Assembly: GCF_026965555.1 (NCBI RefSeq)
Contig: NZ_CP114040.1
Coordinates: forward strand, 8,902,001 to 8,966,000
Direction of reading: 5' to 3'
From: Nannocystis punicea
GTDB taxonomy: Bacteria; Myxococcota_A; Polyangia; Nannocystales; Nannocystaceae
Length of the DNA stretch: 64,000 bases
Of this stretch, positions 17,548-26,077 are shown in pieces. Every line of letters begins with the position of its first letter. Position 1 is the first letter of the stretch. Made by a program: the position numbers and the translations under genes. The notes beneath the pieces were generated by a model that saw only the letters and a list, made by a program, of their open reading frames with translations, did no database searches and was not told the DNA's origin.

Positions 17548-18924
17548 ATGCACCATCCCCAATCCGCGACCATTTCCCTGCCCCTCGGCCTCCTCGCCGG
17601 GGCCCTCGTCCTCTCCGGCTGCTGGAGCGTCGACGGCGACCTCGGCGTCTTCACCGACGGCACCCTCAATTCGAGCGGCGAGGGCGCGACCACCGACTCC
17701 ACCGCGAGCACCGACGACCCCGCCGGCAGCACCTCCGCCAGCAGCGCCGTCACGGTCACCGGCACCGAGGCGCCGACCTCGACCGGCGACGGCGACGGCG
17801 AGCTGCTCTGTCCTGAAGGACATCCGAAGCTCGCCCCGCTGTGGACAGCTCAACTCAGCGTCGATCCCGACAGTCAATTCCTCGAAAACTCGCTCGTGGT
17901 CCTGAGCGACGGCCGGATCGCCGTCAGCGCCGGCAACTGGGACAGCCCGGACGGCACCACCGACAACGGCGTGCTGTGGGTCGGCCAGGACGGCATCACG
18001 CAAGGCTGGGACTTCGGCCCCGCCGATCGCCCCGGCTACGGTGCGATCGATCTGCGGCGCGCCCCCGACGATTCTCTGGTCGCGCTCGGCTTCGCCGTCC
18101 AGGGCGAGGAGCACCCCATGCGAATCACGCAGATCCCGGCCGACGGCTCACCGGTGACCGTGGTCGACGTCGACGTGAGTCACATCGCCTGGCCGGCGGA
18201 CTTCGAGCTCCTCGGCGACAGCATGGTGGTCATCGGTCGCGGCCCCGAGGAAGAAGAACCGTTCACCATGTGGCTGGCGCGGATCGACCTCGCCTCCGGG
18301 GCGCTCGAGTGGGAGACCCTTCTGCCGAGCATTCACCCCGTCTCGGGCCAGCATGTCGCGGTCGGCCCGAACGGCGAGATCGTGGCCGCCCGCGCACGGG
18401 GGGCCGAATTCAAGGTGTGGCGAATCGCCGACGACGGCAGCGTGCTGTGGACCGCCGACCTGCTCGATCAGCCGGTGATGGCCAACGAGCTGATGGACCT
18501 GGTGGTGACGCCGGGCGAGCAGGTGGTGGCGATCGAGCAGCGCTACTACCCGTCGAAGATCATCGCCCACGCGATCGGGCTCGCCGAGGGCGAGAAGCGG
18601 TGGGAGACGCTGGTGGCGTTCGAGGACGATTCGGGCTCGCCGGGCTTCGGGCGCGCGCTGCTCGACCCCGACGCGTTGTTGCTGCCGCTCGGCCGCGGGC
18701 CGACCCCTTATTTCAAGGGAGAGTTCGCCGATCCGCTGACCGCGTCGCTGGTCCGCCTGTCGTTCTCCGGCGAGGTCCTCGACGACACGCCGCTGCCCCT
18801 CACCGACCTGCCCTCCGGTTGGCGGACCTTCTCGGCCGCGCGCGGCAAGTGCGGGGAGCTGTTGCTGCTGCACGTCAACGGCGGCGACCCGGAGCGTTAC
18901 CGCCTGTGGTCGTTCGCGCCGTGA
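17548..18924 (+). CDS. Lipoprotein with beta-propeller-like domain
   Basis: 458 residues. A signal peptide ends in lipobox LSGC followed by WSVDGD; a Thr/Ser/Asp linker of ~60 residues leads to a domain of about 360 residues with repeated blade-like strands (VLSDGRIAVSAG, VGPNGEIVAA, LWTADLL). Such propellers are often binding or scaffold domains. The ATG at 17548 was preferred to the GTG at 17527. A palindrome family copy lies inside the gene at 17809-17822, at the linker/domain junction (codons for LLCPEGHP). It converges with the next gene with only 16 bp between stops. Confidence 0.75.
   Translation: MHHPQSATISLPLGLLAGALVLSGCWSVDGDLGVFTDGTLNSSGEGATTDSTASTDDPAGSTSASSAVTVTGTEAPTSTGDGDGELLCPEGHPKLAPLWTAQLSVDPDSQFLENSLVVLSDGRIAVSAGNWDSPDGTTDNGVLWVGQDGITQGWDFGPADRPGYGAIDLRRAPDDSLVALGFAVQGEEHPMRITQIPADGSPVTVVDVDVSHIAWPADFELLGDSMVVIGRGPEEEEPFTMWLARIDLASGALEWETLLPSIHPVSGQHVAVGPNGEIVAARARGAEFKVWRIADDGSVLWTADLLDQPVMANELMDLVVTPGEQVVAIEQRYYPSKIIAHAIGLAEGEKRWETLVAFEDDSGSPGFGRALLDPDALLLPLGRGPTPYFKGEFADPLTASLVRLSFSGEVLDDTPLPLTDLPSGWRTFSAARGKCGELLLLHVNGGDPERYRLWSFAP
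17809..17822. repeat. Palindrome TGTCCTGAAGGACA inside a coding sequence
   Basis: Arms TGTCCT/AGGACA are perfect with a 2-nt centre. It is in frame within the propeller lipoprotein and encodes part of LCPEGH at the start of the globular domain. This is the only clear family member found inside an annotated gene. Confidence 0.6.
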
Positions 18925-18940
18925 GCCCTGCCCTCGCCGC

Positions 18941-20938
18941 TCACAGCCCGAAGGGATAGGTCTCCGGCAGCTCCGGGCTCGGTCGTCGCGTCATTTGCAG
19001 CGGCTCGACCGCGCGGGTCTCGTCGAACCACACGAGCTCGTCGAATTGCAGCGGCAGGCTCGCATAAAAATAATGGCTCATGCGCTCGCTGTCGGGCCGA
19101 TAGATGACACCGATGGCGCGCTCGAGCCGCGGCTGCATCAGCTCGTCGCGGATCGCCGGGCGCCGCGGGGTGCGGAGCGGCAGCAGGAACGCCGGCACCT
19201 GCGAATCGTGGCACAGCCGCTCGTAGCTGTCGGGGTGGGCCGGGCGCACGCGCATGCGCTGCATCGGCCCGTCCCAGTCGGAGGCGGCCGCCACAGTCCC
19301 GTGATCGGTGCCGAAGCCGACGGCGTAGACGGCGTCGCCGAACCGCTCGCGGCACAGCTGGCCGACGTTGAGCTCGCCGCGGTGGCTCATCTCCGTGGCC
19401 TGGGCGTCGCCCAGGTGCGAGTTGTGCTCCCACACGATGCCCCGCGACTGGGGCCCGTGATAATTGAGGAGGGCCTCGAGGGTGTTGAACATGTGCGTGT
19501 CCCGCAGGTTCCACGACGCCGCCGAGCCGTAGTACATGGCGCGGTAGTACCGCTCCGCGTTGGTCACCACGTGCGCGTTCTGGGCCGCGTCGAAGAAGGC
19601 CTCGCCGTCCTGTTGCGCGTAGTCGAGGCGCCGCTGCAACATGTCGCGCAGCATCGCCACCACCGCCGCCTCGGAGCTGGAATAGCGGCCGACCAGCACC
19701 GCCTTGCCGTAGGCGGCCGGGTCCTCCTGCCACGGGGTCAGCATGCCGTAGCGCCCGCGGGCCACCCGCGCGGCGTCCGGGTCGATGCGGTCGAGGTAGG
19801 CCAGCACGTGGGCGATCGAGGTGAACATGCTGTAGAGGTCGAGCCCGTAGAACGCGACCCGCCGCGAGCGGTCGCGCCGCTCGAGGTTGTGGGTGCGCAG
19901 CCACTCGACGAACTCGCTGACCTCCTCGTTGCGCCACATCCAGGTCGGGAACCGCGAGAACGGGGTGAACTCGACATCGGAGCGCGGCTCGTCGCGGACG
20001 TAGCGGTTGATCCGCATCGCGTCGGGCCAGTCCGCCTCGACCGCCACGAAGTCGAAGCCGCAGCGCTCGATCAGCTCGCGGGAGATCCGCGCGCGCATGC
20101 GATAGAACTCGCTCGTGCCGTGCGTCGCCTCGCCCAGCAGGACCAGGCGGGCCCCGCCGATGCGCTCGATCAGCGCGTCGACCGAGCGCCGCTCGAGATC
20201 TCGCAAGGGCTCGGCGACCTCGTGGATCAGCTTGCTGACCGCCGCGGCGTCGGACTGCGGCGGCGGGGCGCGCACCAGGCCGCCCTCCTCGGGCCAGCCC
20301 TGCTCGCCGATCAGGGGCACGAAGCGGACCGCGCCGAGCGAGTCCTTGCGCAGGCGACCGTCCTTCTCCCGCGTCACGCGCACGAGCGTCTGCGAGTTCT
20401 CGTCGGGCCCGACCGGCATGACCAGTCGACCGCCCGGCGCGAGCTGATCGAGCAAGGCCTCGGGGATCTCGGGCCCGCCGGCCGCGACCGCGATCGCCTC
20501 GTAGGGCGCGTGCTCGGCCCACCCGAGCGTCCCGTCGCCGCAGCGCACGTGGACATTCTCAAATCCGAGCCGCGCCAGGCGCTCGCTCGCGCTGCCGGCC
20601 AGCGGCTCCAGCCGCTCGACCGTGAACACCTCGCGGGCCAGCCGGCTCATCACCGCGGCCGCGTAACCCGAGCCGGTCCCGACCTCCAGCGCCCGCTCGT
20701 CGCCGCGCAGCTCGAGCGCCGCGAGCGTCACCGCGACGATGTACGGCTGCGAGATGGTCTGCCCCTCGCCGATCGGCAGCGGCTCGTCCTCGTGGGCGTA
20801 CTCTGCCAGCTCCTCCGGCACGAACTCCGACCGCGGCACGCTGCGGAAGGCCTCCAGCACGCGCTCGTCCAGGATGCCCCGGCCGGCCAGCTGCAGATCG
20901 ATCCACGCGTCGCTCGGGTCCGTCACGTGGATGAACAT
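18941..20938 (-). CDS. Fusion of protein-L-isoaspartate O-methyltransferase and erythromycin-esterase-like domain
   Basis: 665 residues in two domains. Residues 1 to ~215 are a PCMT: GEGQTISQPYIVA and the SAM-binding LEVGTGSGYAAAVMSRL are both intact, so repair of isoaspartyl residues is expected. Residues ~235-655 are an erythromycin-esterase-type domain: LVLLGEATHGTSEFYRMRA, a VEADWPDAMRINRY motif and VWEHNSHLGD, the catalytic Glu/His set of the EreA/EreB family. Many Ere-fold proteins are not macrolide esterases, so resistance should not be assumed. ATG 20938 is the first start before the PCMT domain. No ribosome-binding site is clear. The gene converges with the propeller lipoprotein. Confidence 0.9.
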   Translation of the reverse strand: MFIHVTDPSDAWIDLQLAGRGILDERVLEAFRSVPRSEFVPEELAEYAHEDEPLPIGEGQTISQPYIVAVTLAALELRGDERALEVGTGSGYAAAVMSRLAREVFTVERLEPLAGSASERLARLGFENVHVRCGDGTLGWAEHAPYEAIAVAAGGPEIPEALLDQLAPGGRLVMPVGPDENSQTLVRVTREKDGRLRKDSLGAVRFVPLIGEQGWPEEGGLVRAPPPQSDAAAVSKLIHEVAEPLRDLERRSVDALIERIGGARLVLLGEATHGTSEFYRMRARISRELIERCGFDFVAVEADWPDAMRINRYVRDEPRSDVEFTPFSRFPTWMWRNEEVSEFVEWLRTHNLERRDRSRRVAFYGLDLYSMFTSIAHVLAYLDRIDPDAARVARGRYGMLTPWQEDPAAYGKAVLVGRYSSSEAAVVAMLRDMLQRRLDYAQQDGEAFFDAAQNAHVVTNAERYYRAMYYGSAASWNLRDTHMFNTLEALLNYHGPQSRGIVWEHNSHLGDAQATEMSHRGELNVGQLCRERFGDAVYAVGFGTDHGTVAAASDWDGPMQRMRVRPAHPDSYERLCHDSQVPAFLLPLRTPRRPAIRDELMQPRLERAIGVIYRPDSERMSHYFYASLPLQFDELVWFDETRAVEPLQMTRRPSPELPETYPFGL

Positions 20939-21511
20939 ACCCGCAATCACACCGGCGTCGAGCGCCCCGAGCAGTGGCCCCGCGATCGAGCCCGACCGTG
21001 CCGGCGAAGCACCGCAAGACGGCCTCGGCCGAATGCAGCGGGGCTGACGTCGACGCATCGTCGAATGGCCATCGAGCAGCCTCGGCCGAGGACCGACCTC
21101 CACGCCCGCGAGCAGCAGCGCCGAGGACGCCCTGGCGAAAGGGACCTCCTGCCCTCCGCCCGGGGCCGAGGTCGGTGCATCGTCGAATCCGCCGAAGCAG
21201 CCTCGACCGAATACACACGCTCGGGAACCGCAGCGATGCACCGGCGAATGGGCGCACCGCGATTCGCTCCCCGCGACGCCGAGGTCGATGGATCGAGCGG
21301 CCCCGGCAGAACACGTCGATTTTCGGCCCCGCGCTGCGACGCCGAGGTCGCCACTGCGTCGCGCGAAATCACGACACCACGGCTGACCCCGCTCGCGGCG
21401 CCCCGGACGCGCCCCCGCGGGCGCGCGGAGCTCCCCGCGCGAATCATGCCAGGGCGCCCGAAGTCGCCCCCGCCCCGCGCTTGAGGTTGCCCCCCTCGCC
21501 CGTCGTCGTGC
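20939..21511. other. Divergent intergenic region with imperfect direct repeats
   Basis: 573 bp with no gene. Two ~43-nt imperfect direct repeats sharing GCATCGTCGAAT and AGCAGCCTCGRCCGA lie at 21046-21089 and 21168-21210, with a further partial copy of the GCCTCGGCCGAA tail near 21022. They look like degenerate dispersed repeats. Promoters for both flanking genes should be here but none was recognised. Confidence 0.5.
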
Positions 21512-22753
21512 ATGCCCAGGGAGGTGGACGAAGCCGGCAAACAACAGGCGGCGGTCGAGCTGATGCTGCAATTCGCCGAGCGGACCGGGCTCTCGTCGGA
21601 GCGGCCGCCCCGGCGCTACCTGTGGACCGACGCGTTCGCCGTCTGCAACCTGCTCGGGCTCGCCCGCGCGTGGGGCTCCGTCCCGCTCCACGAGCTCGCG
21701 CTGCGCCTCGTCGATCAGGTCCACCACGTCCTGGGGCGCCACCGCGCCGACGACCCGCGGGCGGGCCAGTGGATCAGCGGCCTGTCCCCCGAGGCAGGTG
21801 AGGCCCACCCGACCGCCGGCGGCCTACGGATCGGCAAGCCCCTGCCCGAGCGCCGGCCCGACGAGCCGTTCGACCCCGACCTCGAGTGGGAGCGCGACGG
21901 GCAGTACTATCATTACCTCAGCAAATGGATGCACGCGCTCGACCAGCGCACGCGCTTCACCGGCGAGCCAGTCGGCAACCGGCAGGCCCGCGAGCTGGCC
22001 GCCGCCGCCCACGCCGGCTTCACCTACACGCCGCGGCCCGGCGCGCGCAAGCGCATGGTCTGGAAGATGAGCATCGACCTCGGCCGACCGCTCGTGCCGT
22101 CGATGGGCCATCACGACCCGCTCGACGGCCTCATCACGGTCCTGCAGCTCCGCGCCGACCGTGGCGACGATCCCGAGGGCCCCGACCTCGACGTCGAGCT
22201 CGCCGAGATGACTGCCATCGCCGATCATCACGACTGGGCCACCGACGACCCGCTCGGCCTCGGCGGCCTGATGAGCGACGCCTATCGCCTCGATCAACTG
22301 GTCCGCCGCGGGGCCGGCGGCGGCGAGCAGCTGGCCCCGGTGCTCGCGGCCGCCGGCGCCGGCATGTCCGACTACCTGCGCCAGCTGCCGCTCCAGCGAC
22401 AGGCCCGCCACCGCCTGGCGTTCCGCGAGCTCGGCCTGGCGATCGGCCTGCAGGCGGTCGCGCGGCTCTACGAGGCAGTGCGCCGCGATCCCGGCCCTTA
22501 CGCGGCGATCCCGGCGGCGCTGCGGGACCTCGAGAGCCTGGTCGCCTGCCTGCCGCTGACCGAGTCGATCGAGGGCTTCTGGCTGCGGCCCGAACACCGC
22601 CGCAGCGAGGGATGGCTGGCCCACCACGACATCAACGAGGTCATGCTGGCGACCAGCCTCGCGCCCGCGGGCTACCTGTCGCTCGCAGGGCCCGCCGCGA
22701 CCGCGCCGAGCCCGACGCCGCAGCCGCTGTCCGGCGGCGCCGCCCACCACTGA
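21512..22753 (+). CDS. Unknown, mostly helical soluble protein
   Basis: 413 residues, no signal peptide, no recognised domain. The sequence is rich in helices with regularly placed aromatic motifs (RRYLWTDAFAVCNLLGLARA near residue 35, YYHYLSKWMHALDQ near 130, MGHHDPLDGL near 195, and TESIEGFWLRPEHR near 350). The spacing recalls alpha/alpha-toroid carbohydrate-active folds, but no catalytic residues can be assigned. ATG at 21512. It is followed by a 314-bp spacer before the acyl carrier protein gene. Confidence 0.7.
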   Translation: MPREVDEAGKQQAAVELMLQFAERTGLSSERPPRRYLWTDAFAVCNLLGLARAWGSVPLHELALRLVDQVHHVLGRHRADDPRAGQWISGLSPEAGEAHPTAGGLRIGKPLPERRPDEPFDPDLEWERDGQYYHYLSKWMHALDQRTRFTGEPVGNRQARELAAAAHAGFTYTPRPGARKRMVWKMSIDLGRPLVPSMGHHDPLDGLITVLQLRADRGDDPEGPDLDVELAEMTAIADHHDWATDDPLGLGGLMSDAYRLDQLVRRGAGGGEQLAPVLAAAGAGMSDYLRQLPLQRQARHRLAFRELGLAIGLQAVARLYEAVRRDPGPYAAIPAALRDLESLVACLPLTESIEGFWLRPEHRRSEGWLAHHDINEVMLATSLAPAGYLSLAGPAATAPSPTPQPLSGGAAHH

Positions 22754-22936
22754 CGGCGCAGGCCGACGTCTCGTCGCCGGCGGCTGCGGGGAAGGCCAGG
22801 AATTTGAATCGAGCAATGCCGCTCGAATGGTGGCGGCGAGGTCGGGCTGCGCCTGGCCGCAAAATCGCGCTGGTGAACCCTTCGATCGTTCGCCGCAGCC
22901 TATCGATGATTCGTGCGAGACGTGCCGCGGAGCCGC

Positions 22937-22965
22937 GGGCGCCCACGGGCGCCCACGGGCGCCCG
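22937..22965. repeat. 10-bp tandem repeat (GGGCGCCCAC) x 2.9
   Basis: Three adjoining copies of a decamer that is itself partly palindromic (GGGCGCCC), about 100 bp before the acyl carrier protein gene, followed 28 bp later by a TTTTTT run (22994-22999). It could act as a terminator for the upstream gene; evidence is positional. Confidence 0.5.
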
Positions 22966-23067
22966 AAACACCGCTGAACAAGAACCAACCGCATTTTTTC
23001 AAACTCCCCGGATATGGTGATCCGGCCCAAACCGTGCGACCCTCCACTCATGACAGGAACCAAGCCC

Positions 23068-23316
23068 ATGAAGAGCGCCGCCGAGATCCGCGACTGGATG
23101 GTTGATTATCTGGCGAACAACCTCCGCATCGAACGCGCTGCCATCGATCCGAGCACCAGGTTGGACGATTACGGCATGCAATCGATCCTGGCCGCGGCGA
23201 TGACCCGTGACCTCCAGGACTACGTCGGCTTCGAGCTGCCCCAGAACATCGCCGCTCGCCACCCGACGATCGACGCGCTCGCGCAGGCGCTCGCCGATCC
23301 GTCGCTCCAGACATAG
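23068..23316 (+). CDS. Acyl carrier protein-like (phosphopantetheine-binding) protein
   Basis: 82 residues, typical for an ACP. The segment LDDYGMQSILAAAMTRDL matches the helix-II site for 4'-phosphopantetheine, with Ser39 as the expected attachment residue (the usual GxDS is GMQS here, closer to carrier proteins of polyketide and peptide synthases than to fatty-acid AcpP). ATG 23068 has AGGAA eight bases upstream (23055-23059); an in-frame ATG at 23050 lacks one. It is a stand-alone carrier; the TPP enzyme and KAS III-like genes 2.8 kb downstream on the same strand are possible clients. Confidence 0.85.
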   Translation: MKSAAEIRDWMVDYLANNLRIERAAIDPSTRLDDYGMQSILAAAMTRDLQDYVGFELPQNIAARHPTIDALAQALADPSLQT

Positions 23317-23497
23317 AGCGACCCGTCCGCCACACCGACCCCACGGGGCACGTCGTCCCGCCGCCGACCCCAGCCTGCGAGGGCGACCCCGACCGACCCC
23401 CTCGGCCACGTCGTCCTGCCTGCCGCCCCATCAGGCGGTCGCAGGCCACCACCGGTCGGACTCCGCCGCCCGGGACCTGTGATACGCTGCGACGAGC

Positions 23498-25171
23498 ATG
23501 TGGGACGAGGACGGCGTCCCCGACGACGGGCGGGATGCGATCCAGTGGCTGAACGCCACGCCGTGGATGCGCGCGGCGTTTCCGGGCATGGCCGAGCGGC
23601 GTCGTCGCCTGTTGCAGGCGGTCGACTCCCGGCTGCAGGCCAGTGCCCCGGCGCTGGCGAGGCCGACGCGCGCGATCGTGGGTAGCGCCCTGGCCGACCT
23701 TCCGGGGGTGCATCACGACGCGGTGGCGCTGCTGATCCGGCGGCTGTCCGAGATCCGCCGGATCGGCGATTCGCTCGAGCTGCAACTGGTGCACTGTCTT
23801 ATCGCGGCGCTCGACGCATGCACGCCTTCGGACGACGCTCATCCGCTGCTCGCGGGCCTGCGCGCGGCCGGGTGGACCGCCGTCCCGTCGCCGCTGGTCG
23901 GTGTCGTCGTCGAGCTGGCGCTGGCGCTGCTGCAATGGCGACAGGGGCGACGCGATGCGCCCGACGACGCGGCCGACGGCTTGCTCGACTTTCGAGGCTT
24001 CGAAGTGCAGCTGCATCGACTCGCCGGCGCGGCCGCGGAACAGGTCGGCGCGCCGCCGGGGCTGGCGTGGATCCGCGAGGTGCCCGCGGAGCCCGCCGCG
24101 CCCCGCCTCGTCCGCGACCTCCCGCCGGCGGCGCCGTTCCTGGCCGCGGCTCTGCGCGTCGTCTCGCCCGAGGACCCGAGGGCGCTGCCGCTGCTCGAGG
24201 CCTACGCCGACGAGTGCCTCCCTGACGAGGCCGAGTTCATCGAGGCGGCGGTGCTCTCGCTCGCGCGGAGCAGCAGCGCCGGCGAGGGCGACCCCTACCT
24301 GCGCGCGGCGTTGCGGGCGTGGCAGCGCGGCGACCCCTCGCGGGCCGACGCCCGCAGCGAGGCGGCCTTCTTCGCCGGCGAGGACCCGGCTCGCCGACAG
24401 ACCGCCGCGGCGCTGCTCGGGCTGCTGCGGCGTCGGTCCGACCCGCAAGCGGCGCGGGCGTGGTGGCTGACGGCGAAGGCCCTGTCCGACGACCGCGACG
24501 ACGCCTTCGTGCGGGGCCTCCGCGAGCTCCTCGAGGACCCCATGGCGCCGCTCGGGCTCTATTACCTGAGCAGGCCCGATTGGCGCGAGTTCGTCGTTTC
24601 GAGCTCGCCGGTTCCCGAGCCGCCCCGGTTCGTCGCCGACGACGGCGAGCTGCGCGAGATCTGGACCTCGCTGGTGCGGGAAGACCTGGGGGTGGCCTAC
24701 CAGCGCTTCTCGGAGGCCCTCGCGCGGGTGATCGAGGCGCGCGACGTCGCCGAGACGGCCGTGATCTTCGAGGCCCGGCGCGCGACGTGGACGCAGGTGA
24801 TGCGGGGCCTGGCACCCGATCCGGACGTCGCACTCGACGCCCGGACGCTGACGGCCACTCTGGCGAGCTGGCTGTGCGGCGCGCTCGCCGATCTCCACGA
24901 TCACACCGGCGATCACGAGCGGTGGTGCAAGTACAAGCGGCGCCAGCTGGCGCTCGAGGACGAGGAGTGGGCGGCTCCCGAGGCGACGCAGAAGGACGCC
25001 GGCGCGTGGGTCATGATCAGCGTGGGGGACAAGGGCTTCGATCTCGCGGCGCGCGCTCGCCACTGCATCGAGGAGGCCCAGGACGCGCTGGCGGACGGCC
25101 GGTCGGACAAGGCGAGGTTCTGGACCTCGCAGGCCTCGCGTTACCGCGAGCGGTTGCGACGCGGCCCCTGA
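23498..25171 (+). CDS. Unknown helical-repeat-like protein
   Basis: 557 residues, no signal peptide or recognised motif. It is almost wholly alpha-helical with Ala/Leu/Arg/Asp-rich helices of HEAT- or TPR-like length, and several Trp-containing motifs near the end (AIVEARD-like and DHERWCKYKRRQLALEDEEW). A scaffold role is possible but not shown. ATG at 23498. It lies 181 bp after the ACP on the same strand and ends 353 bp before the next gene, so shared transcription is uncertain. Confidence 0.65.
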   Translation: MWDEDGVPDDGRDAIQWLNATPWMRAAFPGMAERRRRLLQAVDSRLQASAPALARPTRAIVGSALADLPGVHHDAVALLIRRLSEIRRIGDSLELQLVHCLIAALDACTPSDDAHPLLAGLRAAGWTAVPSPLVGVVVELALALLQWRQGRRDAPDDAADGLLDFRGFEVQLHRLAGAAAEQVGAPPGLAWIREVPAEPAAPRLVRDLPPAAPFLAAALRVVSPEDPRALPLLEAYADECLPDEAEFIEAAVLSLARSSSAGEGDPYLRAALRAWQRGDPSRADARSEAAFFAGEDPARRQTAAALLGLLRRRSDPQAARAWWLTAKALSDDRDDAFVRGLRELLEDPMAPLGLYYLSRPDWREFVVSSSPVPEPPRFVADDGELREIWTSLVREDLGVAYQRFSEALARVIEARDVAETAVIFEARRATWTQVMRGLAPDPDVALDARTLTATLASWLCGALADLHDHTGDHERWCKYKRRQLALEDEEWAAPEATQKDAGAWVMISVGDKGFDLAARARHCIEEAQDALADGRSDKARFWTSQASRYRERLRRGP

Positions 25172-25524
25172 CCACGGCGCCGGCGAGCGCGACGATTCGC
25201 CGGCCAAACGACATTACGGTCCGAAGATAGCAAACGACCCGGCGCCGACAACGGGCCGCGCCTGCGCCGGGGCGCACGCCGCCCCGTCGCACCGTATCGA
25301 CGACATCCGACGAATCGTCGAGTGGTCCGAACGGTGGGCGGGGCGCCGTCCTTGACCGGGGTCCGGCAGCACACGCGGCTCGCTAAATCTCCGTCGTCCA
25401 ACCGACCGTCAGTCGGAATCGCTCGTTCGATAATGCGCGGTCGACCGCTCGTTTGACCGCGGCAAATAGCCGATCCAAGTGATCCGACGCGGCCATGAAC
25501 CGGCCGGGTGGAATAGGAGCGAAA
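25172..25524. other. Intergenic region, no firm gene
   Basis: 353 bp between same-strand genes. A 37-codon frame on the minus strand (25383-25496) gives a sensible amphipathic helix and strand, but it has no ribosome-binding site and AT-rich third positions unlike local genes. Base composition of the first 150 bp is less GC-rich than its surroundings. Confidence 0.45.
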
Positions 25525-25992
25525 ATGGAGTTCAGGATCGAGAAATGTGGCGCGGTCGATCTTACTCGGCAGGGGCGCAGCATGGGAACCGGCCTTCTCT
25601 TCCGGCTCGACGGGCGCATCGATGCGGGAGGCGGTGACACTCGGCTGTTGCTCCGCCCGAACGACGCTCCCGAGAGATACAGGGGCTTCGTCGCCATGAG
25701 CGGGGACGCCGAGATGCGCGAGTGGGAGCAGACGGGCTTCTACATCGGTCGCAACGGCTGGGGCCTCGACTCGTACTTCAGCGTCACGCTGATCCTCTCG
25801 CTGTTGCCCGGCCGGAAGCGCACTGCGGTGGCGATGTCGACCTTCGCGCACACGGACGAGAGGGTCCTCGGCTACCATTATCACGGCTTTTGGGCCGACA
25901 CTTCGACCCCGATCGACTTCCTCGGCATCTGGACCGTCGGGCCTGGCCGCGCGGTGGTCGAGGCGAAGTTCGACATGCCGGAGAACCCCTAG
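25525..25992 (+). CDS. Unknown small soluble protein
   Basis: 155 residues with no recognised domain. The predicted fold is mainly beta, with aromatic-rich strands (GFYIGRNGWGLDSYFSVT, GYHYHGFWADTSTPIDF). AGGAG at 25515-25519 stands 5 nt before ATG 25525, which decides the start over an ATG at 25495. It ends 85 bp before the TPP-dependent enzyme gene, on the same strand, so it may be the first gene of that operon and act on the same substrate or product. Confidence 0.65.
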   Translation: MEFRIEKCGAVDLTRQGRSMGTGLLFRLDGRIDAGGGDTRLLLRPNDAPERYRGFVAMSGDAEMREWEQTGFYIGRNGWGLDSYFSVTLILSLLPGRKRTAVAMSTFAHTDERVLGYHYHGFWADTSTPIDFLGIWTVGPGRAVVEAKFDMPENP

Positions 25993-26077
25993 AGCCCACC
26001 CTCCCAATGCGGTGACGGGGAGTCGAGGCAGTTCACCGCCCGAAGCGCGCCGCTCTTTACCCGTCGAGGACCATCTC

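Noticed and set aside
18941..20938. Calling the Ere-like fusion a macrolide-resistance gene
   Set aside because: The fold is common in proteins without resistance activity and it is fused to a repair enzyme.
22937..22965. Decamer repeat as an attachment site or origin element
   Set aside because: Only three copies and no integrase, DnaA boxes or replication genes nearby.
25383..25496. 37-codon minus-strand frame with plausible helix and strand
   Set aside because: No ribosome-binding site, AT-rich third positions, no recognised family.
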